A stretch of 64,000 nucleotides of DNA from Siderastrea siderea (taxonomy: Eukaryota; Cnidaria; Anthozoa; Scleractinia; Rhizangiidae), in NCBI GenBank assembly GCA_964030785.1, contig OZ034968.1:30302186-30366185 (forward strand), read 5' to 3'. The notes under the pieces were generated by a model. The model was given only the letters and a program-made list of their open reading frames with translations. It did no database searches and was not told the origin of the DNA. The number at the start of each line of letters is the position of its first letter. The stretch's first letter is position 1. A program made the position numbers and the translations under genes. Positions 12,418 through 49,400 of the stretch are shown one piece after another.

Positions 12418-15400
12418 GTTAGTTAATAATTTATGCGAGAGGCGCGGCTTGTTTTTGGTTTCGTGTCACGCCAAACTGAGCTTTGAAGAGCATTCTAGCA
12501 ACACGTATTTGCTCTTGAACTTTGGTCAACATCAGCCTTCAATCGATGGACCACTGCAGGCCAATGCCAACAATTGCCAAGCTAGCGTTCCGAAGTGGTA
12601 ATTACTTATGTACGGTTGCTCTGTTGGCCGGACATTTTTGTCCGGTATTAAAGGAATGTCACGCTTTATATTTGAATTCTCCATTTATAAATGCATACCT
12701 ATGCCCGAACGGCGAATTTGGTAACAAAAGCTTGCCAAAACGCCCAAACAACAAGCAACTTCCTGCAGCATCAATGTGAAAACATGCACTCCAAGCGAAC
12801 ATCAACCTGACCGTCCCCGCCCATGGCCTTTTCTCACCCCAGCCCACACGGGAAGGGGGCTAGTAGAACAGTCGGCGCAAAAATAACGTAATCGCAGGTA
12901 GCTAAATGCAGAGTAGCCTACAAATACACGAGGCGGCTGTATCTGCAGGCCAAAAGTAAAAATAAAAGGAAGCGATAACTGAAAACTGAAGGATAACAAC
13001 ATCGTTTACAGCACCAAAAAGAGTGAGATTGGGGAGGGGGACGCTGATAATCACGGCCTTATCACCACCCCTTCACAGGTCGGAGTAAAGAGCAAACAGT
13101 ATTTCCTTGAAATACCAATTAAAAAATTGTGAAATTGCGTACAATTTAGTTGAATGATTGTTGAAGCATAAACAGCCGCTAATTTGATTAGATGAAATCG
13201 ACTATTCACAAAATTTGCTATTTACAAAATTGCACAAATTTCTGCAATTTTGTTTTACTAAGGATTCACGGAAATACTGCTTTGAACTCTACAAGATAGC
13301 AATTATATAAAACTACCAGTTTACTCTTAATAGCAAACGTAAACCATCGTTTCAAGTACGTGTAAATTGCACATCGTTTGAGCTGAGGCTGGGAGGAGAC
13401 TGACCGTTGTTTGTTTTTGGTGGACCATAAAAAAGCTAAATTATGTCAAATGGTACACATGACCAGGAATCCTACACCAAAGGAGTACGATACTGGTTAC
13501 TACATGAAATCATGGTTACTCGAGGGTGCTGATTTACTCAAAACTGTTACCTCGAAAAACGTGGGAAAAATAGAGTCATGAAGAAGGGTGTGGTGTTGTA
13601 CGCCATTAGCAACCGATGTTCATGCAATGTCCATCAGTTCAGTTGGTGGGGAAGGGAAACAAAAATTTGGATTAATACTATTCCAGAATTTCAGAACTGG
13701 GCGTAGAAAAAATTCCTGAAAAAAAAGTACAGTACTAACCTAGGTTAGAATTAATACCGATTTCAGTTTTATAGCTTCACGATGTGGATCCTGCAAATTA
13801 ATTTTGGGATAGTTTGGCTTTATCTGCTTCCCAGCTGTCACTTATTACAGTCAAACGCTATCAAGCCAGAGAAACGAAGCTTTGGCCGACGTTTAAGCTT
13901 AACCCAAAAGGATTGCCATCTCTGAGGAAGAGAATGAAAGTGCCAGAGACCAACATGGAATATTATATGATTAGTTCTTTTTTGACTTCATGGAAAAAGC
14001 CACCATCCCCTGCGCGAATCACGCCCTCAAGAGTTGTCCCGAACACCGCCCAGTCAACACGAAGGCACTAACTTCTTGAGGTAAAGCAACATTCAAAATG
14101 CTTTCATTTATGTATGATGCAATACAGTGGTATGTTTTTGCAAGTGTTTACTTATCAACAGTTTTATGCATATCTTCTTTTACATTGTGAAAATCTTGAA
14201 GTGAATGTAATAAACAGGCAACTAATAAAATGCTTTGCACAAACGACAGTGATGAAAAACGCTCGCAGTGGTCAGCGGTCCTAAATGCGAGCTTCTCATA
14301 ATGGCAGCCATTTCTGGATTTTCCAGTTACAGAAAACAGAGCTTGATTTATTTTCTTTCCAAATTTAGTTTCGTGTGGGCTAGAACAGCCAAAAAAAAAA
14401 TTGCTCTCAACTCAAGTGCAAAGGCACCTATAACAGTGACACTGCATTATTCAGCACTGCCTGCACTGATATTCATGAGTTGTTTGTACTGTTTATCTGC
14501 AGATACAAACAAACCATGAATATAACCAAATAATATACTCATCACAGGATATTGCTATTTTCAGCCATCCGATTGGTTGGTTACTCAAGGTATGTAACAA
14601 CACACTGCCATTACCCAAATTTTGAAAAGTTTGCATTTTCAAAAGAACTAGGACACGTGTACTTTCTGCTCTTTTTCCCTCACTTCCTGTGGATAACTGA
14701 CATTTTCAGCTGTGGTCGAGTACATTATGATACACTTATTCCACTCAACGTTGTTGCACATATACTCACAACCAACTTGGCACTGCACGCCTTGTCAACT
14801 ATGGGTTCATATACAACTTGACATCACTGTTAAATACATTGTACTTCCCTCCTAGTGCCCGCTAACTAATCATCCAGCTATGGTGATGAATGCAAACATA
14901 AGAAATAATTGAAGGCTTTCATGTTTAAAGGGGCAGTCTCATCAATTTTTAGTATCACTGTGAAAAGCCAAAAGACACATTTTTATCTATGGGACCCAAA
15001 AAATAATGGTCCAGTAGTATTAAAATTAGGATTCCAGTACATGGAAACTATAATAAGTATGTCTGGATAGGGATGGCCAGGATGATAATGGCATCTGACT
15101 TGAAAACTTCTGGCAGAATTTTTCATGTTTCTGCCCTTCTGTCTCAGATAAAATCTCTAAAAACTAAACTGGCTTGTTTTTGTTTTGAAAATTCATTCAA
15201 TATTGTCCCTTTGGTGGTCTAAAAGCAATTCATGCATGTGCAAGGTACACTGATATAAATTAATCAAAACTGTGACAAAGAAGATGGGAAAAACGCCATG
15301 AGACTGGCCCTTTAACTATCAAAAGTGCTGTTTCTGGATAATTTGTTTTTTGCTAAGAATGGCATAATTTTGACAGACTTGTCATTTCATTCCTACTTCT

Positions 15401-16181
15401 GCTTTGACTGCTTTCTTGACAAAACATGCAACACAATAATTTGTCACTAGTTATCCCCACTACCATTCCAAGCAAAATGTATTTTCAAAAAACATTACTT
15501 ATGCAAAATTTTGCATGTAAAGCCATCAATAATTGCTCAAAATTACTGAGGCAGGTGAATTAAAAATTTTGATCATGCCTTTCAGAATGGAAGTCAGCAG
15601 TGCTAGTTCATGATCACTGCACCGCTTTCTATCTACAACCTGTACAAGTGATTCACCTGGTAACTTTTTCTGCTGAAGTTACAAAACAAAGGGGCAATCA
15701 TTTGCATATAACCAAAAAGTATAACTGTGCTTTATAATGTTGCTGAGTGATCCTATGAATGTCTGCTATCTCTGACAAGTATATCACAGGTTGTGATGCT
15801 ACAGACGCAGCTCTTATAGTCAGATCTCTACTGCATTTCAAGGTTAACGATTGACTCTAAGAACATATACCAAAACTAACTAGTTCCAACATTAAGTTAC
15901 ACATCTCCAACAGGGAAGGACATCGTGATAACGTTACCAATTTGACACAATAGCAATAGTAAGTATTACTAAACTAAGAGGTGACTCAAAGTCACACAAC
16001 TTCTGGAATGAAAAACTGTTCACTTGCGCATCACGAGATAGCTCTAGTAAGAGGCCTCATAATAGAACATTTCCAAAGGCTTGCAATAAGAAGGAGCTCT
16101 CCAACAGCATGGACAACTCTATACATAAAGAGCACTCCCTCTATAAGGTAAGTAGTCCCATGTTTGCTATAGGAACTGATG
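12418..16181. other. Intergenic region: SAM-gene promoter side and ANP32 3' flank
   Basis: Contains the 5' flank of the SAM gene (12418 upward) and the 3' flank of ANP32. A perfect short hairpin CCGGACATTTTTGTCCGG lies near 12635. One TTAA-flanked MITE is annotated at 14929-15311. Open frames at 13814-14071, 14268-14519 and 14552-14821 have no recognisable similarity or splice context. No gene is called. Confidence 0.5.
14929..15311. mobile_element. TTAA-flanked MITE, Kolobok-like termini
   Basis: The element starts AGGGGCAGTCTCAT and ends ATGAGACTGGCCCT, an inverted pair with one mismatch. TTAA lies directly outside both ends (14925-14928 and 15312-15315). TTAA duplication is used by piggyBac and Kolobok elements; piggyBac ends usually begin CCC, so AGGG points to Kolobok. 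There is no coding capacity. Confidence 0.7.
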
Positions 16182-22550
<6,369 letters not shown>

Positions 22551-25500
22551 CCTTGTGTTGTTCGTTGTAGCTGGAGTCGCATTATCCATTGCACCTTTCT
22601 CCAGAATCGAACGATTTACTTTGCCTCGCGCCACGGCAGTATTTTCCCCAGAGGGGGTACAATGCATTGACGCCACCAGGCCCGGCAAAACCAACGAATG
22701 TTTCAGGCCAATGTAAACAAAGTAACGAGAAACAAGCTTTTGATCAGCAGCACAAAAAGCGTGTTAACACACAAATCTCCACCACAAAATTCAAATAAAC
22801 GAAAAATTCACACGGACTTATCAACACACTAACATTGTTATTGTCTCAGAGGTATAGCTTAATCCAAAGCACAAAATAACTAATTAAACAATAAAAAATG
22901 AAGGACTTATTTTCAGACCATTTGAGAAAAGAAAACAAACCAGACCTTTAACTAGAATTTAGATGTTAAAACCAAGAAACCCCACATAAAAAATTATTTG
23001 CAAAACACCAGCTGGAATGTGCGCGAGTGAACGTTTAGTTTGAGGTGATTATATTCTCCCTACCTGCCACACAGCGTCATCTTCCGGTCACTGTTGAATC
23101 ACGTGACCACAGCAGCCATCTTGGACGCCTATGGAAGCAAAATTTTTCTCAATTTTGTCCCACTGTTTCAAAACAAAGCGAATAAATTGTACAATTCGCC
23201 CGTAGAAATACAGAAAAATACACACCAGGGCCACGACCATAAAATTTCCGTCCCAAAATCGCGGAAAGAGCGAAAATTCCACTCTTGCCATTGTTTGCCT
23301 TCGGTACAAGCGTTGGCGACACGCAATTTGCGAACTTTTCCACCTTCGCCGATGAGAACCGCAAAAAAGCATTTCCAACAGAAGATTAAACGCTCTCGTA
23401 CATATAAACAGACAAAAGCATGTGTTCTAAGACGAAAACTGGCCTCTGGGTGTGTCTACGAAATTTTCCTTCAACGATGTTCTCTCGATTTCATAAAGCC
23501 CATCAAAGCACTTGCTGTTTTAGCGAACATTGTGGCAATTTGTTGAGCCCCCCTCCAATGATATCCCATAATTTCCCATCTCTCCGAGGCGATTCTTGAC
23601 TGTCGCGCCGCAGTTGAAAGATTTTTCTAGGGCTCCAGAAAGCACAATTTTCGATCACTTTCATACAGCCGTTTAAACAAAACAATAAATTATTATTTCG
23701 AAAGTTATTTGAGCTAACGATCAGCTGTATTTGTTGAGTAATAACACCTTATCTTACATTTGAGCGACAGAGGTGAACGTCTAGCAAGAGCCAAAGCATA
23801 TAATGCAAGAAATTTTTTTCAGAAAAGTGTAAGCAAAGTTAAGTTTGAAAACGAGGCTGGAATCGAAAGGTCCGTTGTTTTGCTCATTTCGTGGTGTGGA
23901 ATCTGCTTTTGCGACAAGAGGGCTTTCTCAGTAACCGAACGAATGACCCTGATTTGCTGAGCGTGAGACAAAACGTTTCTACACGCCGTTTTCTGGCCTA
24001 GCTTTAAATTTAAAACACAAATCATAACTTGAGCTACTTTGTTTTTAAATTTTCCTCTGTATCATTGGTGAGATCCGGCATGTCAGCTTGTTGCAGAAAA
24101 ATGCAAAATGCGAGAGACCCTAGAGTCTATATATCAAGAAGTAAGGCTTACCTTGGAGTGCGTGGGTTCTTTAGAAGAATTTTATTTAACTGAGTTTCGA
24201 GTTATGAAGAACCTTAGCTGCCGGAGTTAGCACGTTAGGGCAGATCACGGGAGCGACCACACCCTCCCCACCAAATCTTAGCTAGCGCCATTATATTTAG
24301 AAGTTGGTTACAGTGTAATAGCCAATTGATAATTTTTGGACTAAGAAATGATTTTAGGTACTTGTTTTTGGCCCCTTTTTGTGGGAACACTGACTGACAA
24401 ACATTACCGAAGAAAGCTTCTCGAATTCTTTCTCTGTGATTTCCTTTCTTCACTGACAAGCCGTCAGCAGGCACGCCAGAAATCTTCTAGGGCCCAGCAG
24501 GCCTCAAAAATGAAAGAAGAAGATCAACGAGAAACGTTTCATTGCTGTTTTGGTTGAAAATGGTGTAGTTAGAAAGGAACGGAACGGCCCTATATAGACT
24601 TCCCCTTTATCCTCTCTTGAGACTTCATATAATCAGTTGCTCTCTGGCTCTTAAAACGGCAAGAATGTCTCAGTGGGTCGTAGGGCGCCTGAAGGAGGAT
24701 GTTGGTGAGGGATGAAGTCGGAAACCCATAAAAAAGTGACCACGATACTCGAAAGTCACTGAAAGGTACAAGTATCTCGTTTGTGGGCGGGACTCAATTT
24801 ATTTTCACTCCTACGCTGGGTAGCTTACTATCACAATTACCGATATTAAAAGTCGGTTACCTTTCCGACATATTAATACGCTCTGCACACACCATAGTTG
24901 AAAGTATTCAGACTTTAAAATCTTAAATTAACTCATAGGTGTACCGTAACAGCTGCTGAAATGGGCGAGCATCCCCTTCTAGCGCGCTGGCGTCCATATG
25001 GATCCTAGATCGCAGAACGAGCACGAAATTGAGAACGGCTATTTTGAAATTTTAAACCAGCGACTGCCAGAGACGTATCAAACGAGACCCCTCACAACTT
25101 CTATTCGTGGCCAGTAGAGTAGGGGTTTAGCTAAATCATGCGCTTTAGGTTTTAAGAGTCGCACTAATACTCCGAGTGTTAAAAGCCCCCCCCCCCCCCT
25201 CCCCCCAGCCCCTCACCCCACTCCAATTTAGAAATCTCCGGGTGGGGCTTTGTTCATTCAATCATCATCGGATGGTCATCGTCCATTCGATCCACGAATT
25301 TCATTACAACTATACAGAGATGATCATGGAAAAGTTGTGCTTCAGCAGATCATTTCTACCTTCTCCTCACAGTTTTAGGAGTTTGGAGAAATTACTGAAA
25401 GAGGCAAGTCAGGAGCGCCGGATTTACCCTGTCCTAAAAACTCACTTTGAGGGTCCATGGAGGGCAGTGGATCAGTTAAATCCTGATGACGCAGTAATAC

Positions 25501-28500
25501 TTTGATCTCCTGGTGCTTGTAATTAGTTCGTAGTCAATTTTTAACCAATCAATAACCGCCCCCATCCCCCATTAATAGCACTAATCATCAGAATGACATG
25601 TCCTACTACAAGGTCCTCTGTTGCTTCTGTTCGATAGAGAAAGCTGAACGAGATCATGACCTACAAAGCACATTAGATAGAAGGCAAAACCTGTGCTCGA
25701 CTACCTCAATTGCAGCCGTCCCATGATTCCACCCCCCCCCCCACCCCCCACCCCCAGACGACACAGATGAAATTCAGACTAGGCGCGGACACGACTTTTC
25801 GGCGTTTTTTCCACTGGCTGCTCATGGTGTGGCTCAAACTCGTCCCCAGGTTGCTCTTTCAGAAGATACCATTAGCTTTTTGACAATTATTCCACGAGCG
25901 CGCGTTGGATATGAAGTGATAAATAACCAACGCGGAGTGTGCCACCAACAGAGGAAAGTAGAATAATTGTTTTATTAAATTCTCAGCTGTGGTAATCGTC
26001 ACCGAATTTCTTTTGGGCATATTTTTGAACCAAAGTTATGCTTCGCGGCGAATACTGCTGAACCCTATGGTACTTGACGTATTATCCAATTTCCTTATTT
26101 GCTGATAACTTGTGGTTGGTGAACCAATCAGAAGCTGGGAATTCAACAACCGATAATTGGGTTTGCTATTTCTTGTGCAATCCCACCAGCCCCGCGCGCT
26201 GTGTCCACCTCAGAGCCCCGTCTCTTCGCTATCTGAAGACCTTTCTTGCCGGCCTATCTCAAGGGACTTGAGAAAATATTGACCAACCGCAGTTATCTGA
26301 AAGAAAAAACTCAACACACGCACAACACATTTTTCCCATTTTTTGGTCATTTTGCTATGTTTTAATCTTTCTGCTGCAGAAAAATTTACAATAAAAAGTC
26401 CGTCAGCCTAGTTTAATATTTCACATGGGCCTTTAAAGCAAGCATGAGATTTATCACAACGAAAAAAGAAATGAACAGTTATAAAAGTACAGGAATTACA
26501 TACATACAGTAATTTAACAACTTAGTACTATATAAGGAGCTCAAGCTAACGGTAATCAAGACATATTTGCTAGCTGCAATGCTGACATAATCATGAACGA
26601 ATAAAAAATTTATTGGAATTGTCTGCCAAATATTTCGGCTCCATAACAATAATAATTTATCTCTTTCTCTATTTCCTTTATAGTTCAAGAATGGTCAGCC
26701 GCAAAGGGAAAAAAGGAACCGACGATGAACGCATTAAAGCATAAAAGATATTCTGTTATAATGAAGGCAAGTAGGTAAGCATGAGGAAGCGGAGGCAAAT
26801 GAAAGTTAACTCCTTTACTTCCACAAATGTGCAATTCCATTTTGCAAAATTACTGAAAAAGAGGATCGAATGAATGTACTACTCGACAGCTTTAAATCGA
26901 GTATCTGCATTTTCAATTGAATGCCACAGTCTTGAAACTTTGAATTACATCACACTTTCACGTTGCTCACAGCTTGGCCCATGGAAGAAAAGGGTTTCCT
27001 TGACAGTCAGATATTATTTTTAAAAAGATAAAAGGTAACGAAGGTTCTACTGTCAACAGAGAATAAAACTCCGTACCTCCGCCCCTTACTGGAGGTCTTG
27101 GAATTCTTACGAGATCTTCAGTTTTCTTTGCTAACTTCGGTCAATCATAGCCACATTGTTCAGTTTTCTGTTATAAGATTGGCCAAAATAGAAAACTAAT
27201 TTAAGACATCAAAAGACCAAGACCTCACTTAAAACAGCCAAGAAACGAATGTTCTTTGGGAGATGTACAGTCAACTTAAAGTTCCTTCGTCACTGATGAA
27301 TAAACTTAGGCATCTTTTGTATCTTTTAGGTTTTTGATTTCCGAAACATTCCTAGAAAACTTGGTAAGCTTAAAGAGCAAAAAATTGTTGCAAAATACCG
27401 TTGACTAGGAATGACTGAAAGCTTTAGATGAAAACCAGATCTAAACAAAACCATAAGTTGACATAAACAGATCTAGACCTCTCTTGGAAATTTGCAATTT
27501 TGGACTGTCAAGCTTCACTGTATACTGGATGTTTTCTTTCGCTAGCACCAGAAACTGACTCCCTAAACCACTGTCACAGTGTTAACTGAAATAACGTTGC
27601 TTCATTAAATTTCTTTCACTATACGACAGATACTAATGTGAACAATTTCAAAAGTTACCTTTAGGTGATTGACAATAGAAGGCATAAAAGAAAGGATCTA
27701 GATTTACCCCACACGTGCAATCTTCATGCACTTTTTGAGCACTCTGTGAAAATATGGAGACCAATGCCTATGCAGTCCAAACCTTATCTTAACCTTATCT
27801 TAACCCGAAGTGAACTTTCCTCCTGCAGAGAAACTATTATACCTAATGCTAACAGTCCTTACTGCTTGAGCAACAAAGGGTGCTTCTTTCAACTGGATAT
27901 TTGTTCCTGAAATTCAGTTTTAGCCTTTTGCTCCCACAGCTGACCAAACCTCAAGATGTGAAATCTAAATGAATTCTGAATGAATTCTGGTGGGTGTGAC
28001 CATTCAAACGAAATTTCTTGCGCAGTACTTTTATACGGCCTAGTTTGTTTTTCAGTATTTCACAAAATGCAACTTTCTCTATTTTTTTTCCAGTTTTGAA
28101 TCTGGGCACGAGATAGTTATGGGTTAAGAGTTTGAACTGCGTGTCAACCTTCACCTCTCGTTATGCCTACTACATACAGATACCTAACTGCAGCAAAGTT
28201 ACATGTGCTATCAGTACGACAGTGAAAATGGTGGGGCATGTCGAAATTCCTCAAACTTGGATAAGAATCTAATTCATCTTATTAATACAATGCTTTATGT
28301 GGATTATACAAGATTTACAATGAGACACTACACAATTCAGCGAGTATCGCTGAAAATATCATGTGCAGTGACAAAGAAAGACTCAAGAGCAATAAAGAAT
28401 ACAGCTTAAGGGATTCCAGGCTGAAGCCAGCTTACCCAGAAAGAAACAACGAAACTCTTTTGACCAGCTTCAATTAAAAGTTAAATTATTGATATCATAT

Positions 28501-29152
28501 ACATTTGTTTATGGCCAATCGAAGGCAGATGAATAGCTGTTTTTATTGTTACTCTGCAAGCTTGTATGGTAAATAAGTTTTTACATAGCTTGCCAAAGAA
28601 ACAAAAGACTAGCAACAGAACATGACTTTCTTCTAAGCCTATTTAATACAAAATATCTTGCAAGGTGGAATAAGTGATAAACCATCCTCAATCTTATGTA
28701 AAACAACTAAAATGTTGGTTGGAGAGTTGAGACAAAGAAAGACCAGGGAGTAAACTGTAAGGACAAAACTAATATTTCATTTTCTTTCATAACATTTATG
28801 ACATATTCTAGGTATATCTAACACCTGCAAAATATTTCCAGTTACTTGACTACTTTCAAAATACACAACATTCAACTGTGGTGAACTATACTGGAAAAAA
28901 TTCACAGTGCCACACTTGTCTTGCTAACTTGAATACTAGCTATATTCTCACACAGAAACGTTTGGTTTTGGATATTTTGTACACAAAAGCACTTTACCTA
29001 GAATCAGTTGAAGACAAGCAATCTTAAATAAAGAAATCTCTTTCCAACCATGTTTGTGATTTTCTACAGTTTTGAGCCCCTAGTTGAACCTCTCACAACC
29101 TGCTCGCCTTCATATCCTTAATTCAGATAGTAAGATCTCTGACCAGCTCTAT
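22551..29152. other. Intergenic region between ANP32 and the Gq gene
   Basis: Holds the ANP32 5' flank, a likely core-promoter cluster at 23081-23124 and, at the right, the 3' UTR of the Gq gene. Poly-C tracts occur at about 25187-25206 and 25731-25755. Open frames such as 23094-23546 (plus) and 25176-25505 (plus) have no recognisable domain or clear splice partner. No gene is called. Confidence 0.5.
23081..23124. promoter_or_regulatory. Cluster of ETS, E-box and YY1-like sites upstream of ANP32
   Basis: Within 44 bp lie CTTCCGG (23081-23087, ETS-type), CACGTGAC (23100-23107, USF/MITF-type E-box) and CCATCTTGG (23116-23124, YY1-type). This combination is typical of TATA-less housekeeping promoters in animals. 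It is about 530 bp upstream of the ANP32 ATG and could serve that gene through a long 5' UTR, or a divergent transcript. Assignment is inference from motif content. Confidence 0.4.
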
Positions 29153-46392
<17,240 letters not shown>

Positions 46393-46742
46393 CTTGATTC
46401 TTGAAACAACAAATTGCCTCCGATCGCCACAACCAAAGCCAGTGATGGCGTCAAAAGCAACTACAGTTGTCCTTTTCGCTTCTCGAGCCCCAGGTGGAGC
46501 TACGAGTCCACTGTTACTATCGAATTTATTCTTCCAAAATGGTGTTCCAGATCGCTGTTGTAGGGCGTAGGCGAGCTTCGAAAGCTTTTCCCAGCAATCA
46601 TTGAAAAAGGTCCACAAGTGCAAGCCACCCAAATAAGGCCATCACCTCCATATTTGGATGCAAATTTTCCTCGCCCCAGACAAGAAATGCGGCATTTTTT
46701 CGCCCGCTAAGAACGCCTGGCGATATTTGATTCCTTTTTCTT

Positions 46743-46753
46743 CCGCCATTTTG
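46743..46753 (-). promoter_or_regulatory. YY1-like site upstream of the Gq gene
   Basis: The minus strand reads CAAAATGGCGG, matching the core of the YY1 consensus (AANATGGCGGC). It lies about 350 bp upstream of the Gq ATG, in the range of a first-exon or core-promoter position. No TATA box in the gene's orientation is evident nearby. Confidence 0.35.
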
Positions 46754-49190
46754 TCTTCGAAAAATGGGATGAAAATTTGTAGGGTTGGCGTGGCGGCTTC
46801 GAGTATAAAAGGACAATTTGAAAGCGATTTGATCTGGAAAACTTAACTTTCACAGAGAAAAAGGCGAAAATAGTGTACAAACAAAAAAGGGAGATGATTC
46901 TTACTGGTGTAAAGAACTGTAAGGTGATGTGTAGACAAACATTGTGACATCTAAAGAAGTTTCTTCATCGTAACTGTTTTTCTTGCTTCAAGTTGTGTTT
47001 ATTTTCATGGCTTTGGCGCAATGCAAGGTAAAATCTAAAATTCATGTTTTTATTCTTTTTGTTGCTTTAATTCAACTTGACGAATTTGCATAATTATCAC
47101 TACAGGTAAGTAAATGTCCAAATTTGTTTACCCTCATGTCACAGTATGGTGGAAGACAGTTTTTGCAGTTTGGAAGCAGCTACTAACAATTAAAGAGACT
47201 GCTGCAAAGTGAGTGTGAGATGACGTGTTTAAAGGTACTTTCGGTTAAAGAATTAGACCATTAATATATTGAGACATATTTAGATATTTAGTCTTCAACA
47301 GCACAATCTGTGATAAGCATGACTTTCCCAAACATTGAAACATAAAACCAGGTTTGTTTTTTTTAAATTTTAACAACGTTCAATGAAGTTTCGTAAAAAA
47401 TTGATTCCAACTTGAGGAAATATATATGCAGCCAGTCTTAACCCTGATTTTTGAATTTTTATATCACCTGCTGCCTAAATCAGATCTCTACAAAATCTCA
47501 TGATTTAGCTAAATTCAGTATGCCACATTTAACCATGGACCCAGATGTTCATTTTAGGTGGTAGTCTTGAATTTAGGTTAACAATATTTAAAGCATACCT
47601 AAAAACTGAAGTAAGTGGAAGTTCATATTAATTTAAGTTATAGACAAATCCGAGAGATGAGGATTTCTCCATAGCTTGAAGCCATAAAAACAAAGGCCAA
47701 AGTTGGTTTTTGCAAGCACTATTTCACAATGTTTTAACTTTATTGCTCTGAAATGTGATACAATATGTTCTTGTGCTGACAGCTTTGTAGCGATTATTCT
47801 TTTTTGAAGTAGTGATGATAGGAACAGTTCCTTCAAGGGAAATTAGAGGTATTAAACAAAGCAGATTTTTTCAGGATTACAGTTTAAGTGATTGGCAGTC
47901 ATTTCTCCATTTTATGATGCTTATTGAACATTATTTGTCGAAAGAGAAGAACTTTTGATATCCGGTCTTTCCGATGCACAGACATATCTCAGCATGAAAT
48001 AACTGAAAGATTAGTAGAAGGTCTGTGCAGCTATGTACTTCTGATTATTTAGGACGACATATTGAGCTCAGACAGTACACAATAAATACGGTGGATTATC
48101 GGTATTTTTCAACTTATAATCAGTCCTGTGTTAACACAAACACTTTGAACAGCAGTTTTCCTTGAGGAAAATTCAAAATGGTAGTCGATCACGAGCTGTT
48201 TTCGAGGAGATTTGGCAAAAAAAGTGGCAAATAATAAGGGCTGATACGGACTGCATTGAAAGGTATTTTTAAAATAAAGACATGGAAATATCCCATATGA
48301 ATAAAATTTGGCCAACTTATTGAACTGAAGTGTGAGAATCTTTCCACAGGAGTCTGGAACAAACACAGCTTTCTACTCAATATTATCGCCGCTTAAAAAT
48401 GTGGTGAGTGTTTTTTAATACAAAATCTGATATCCAAGGAAAGAGGGAGAGTTTCACTCCGGGCCCCTGCTTATTTTTTCCTTTCCTTTATAGGAATAAA
48501 GTTCTACTTTGTTTTAAAATTTGTCTTTAAAAGGTTAAGCCATGAAACCACAAACTCATATTTTTGAGCCTGGAATTCAAATAGCATGTACCACTTGAGG
48601 TGTAAAAATTGTCACCTGGGACATCAATTTTTTTAAGCTCAACTTAAGTTGTTTTAGCCAGACATACCGGTATTTTTATTTCAGCCAGTTTTCTTAAATT
48701 TGACAAATTTCTTTACAAAATTATCTTGTTAAAGACAATTAGTTTTAAAATATCATGCTAACTACTAGCTGTGCTATTATAATAATCAGGTGAAGTATAG
48801 TTGAAGCCCAGGAGGACAAATCCTGTACCCTTGGATAAAAGTTATCCATGGACCCCCTGTCCTTCAACTTCCCTCAACACCACAATTAAATAAACAAATA
48901 AAAAGTATTAAAGAGCTTATTTGCTGCTCTCCCAAACCTCTTCTTATTTTTCAAAATTAATTTTCATTGTTCTAGCTTGGCCAAAAAACCACAGAGTGGA
49001 TATTTTGGATATACTAAAAATGCACATTTTTTACTTAAATTAAACTGTAGCTTATAATTGCCACAAATTTATGAAAGGAAACATATTCTGGTGCCCCATT
49101 ATTAAGTTTTGATTGTTGTCAAAAGAAGTCAAACTATGCAGAATCTAAGTGCTTTGCAACAAAATTAAGTCGTACAAGTTGAGACATTTG

Positions 49191-49400
49191 TTTTAAGCCC
49201 TAACGGTGACGAAAATGAAATTTATCTTTACATTATCACTACTTGTTCAAACATTCAAGTGATGACAATAAAGTATGTGATCATCAAGGATGAGATCTCT
49301 TGATATTTAGGCAAATTCTCCTTACATGTACCAATTCCATAAGAAATGTATGGAGAACAGTAAGGAGAATATGCATTTTGATATCAGGGCTCAAGGGGTT
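49191..49400. repeat. Degraded copy of the 31484-31684 MITE
   Basis: Shares TTTAAGCCCTAAC(G/A)GTGA(C/T)GAAAATGAAATTT at the left, AAATGTATGGAGAACAGTAAGGAGAATATG near the right, and a right end TCAGGGCT(C/T)AA(G/A)GGGTT with the element in Gq intron 5. Identity is high enough that they are copies of one family; terminal bases have decayed here. Confidence 0.65.

Noticed and set aside
23094..23546. 150-codon plus-strand open frame right of ANP32
   Set aside because: No recognisable domain, odd composition for a conserved protein, and it starts inside the putative promoter motif cluster. Left as possible divergent transcript only in the findings.
46598..46816. Minus-strand frame upstream of the Gq start as an N-terminal extension
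   Set aside because: Not in continuous frame with MTCCLS, and Gq proteins start with the palmitoylated MxCC. Taken as 5' UTR or promoter.
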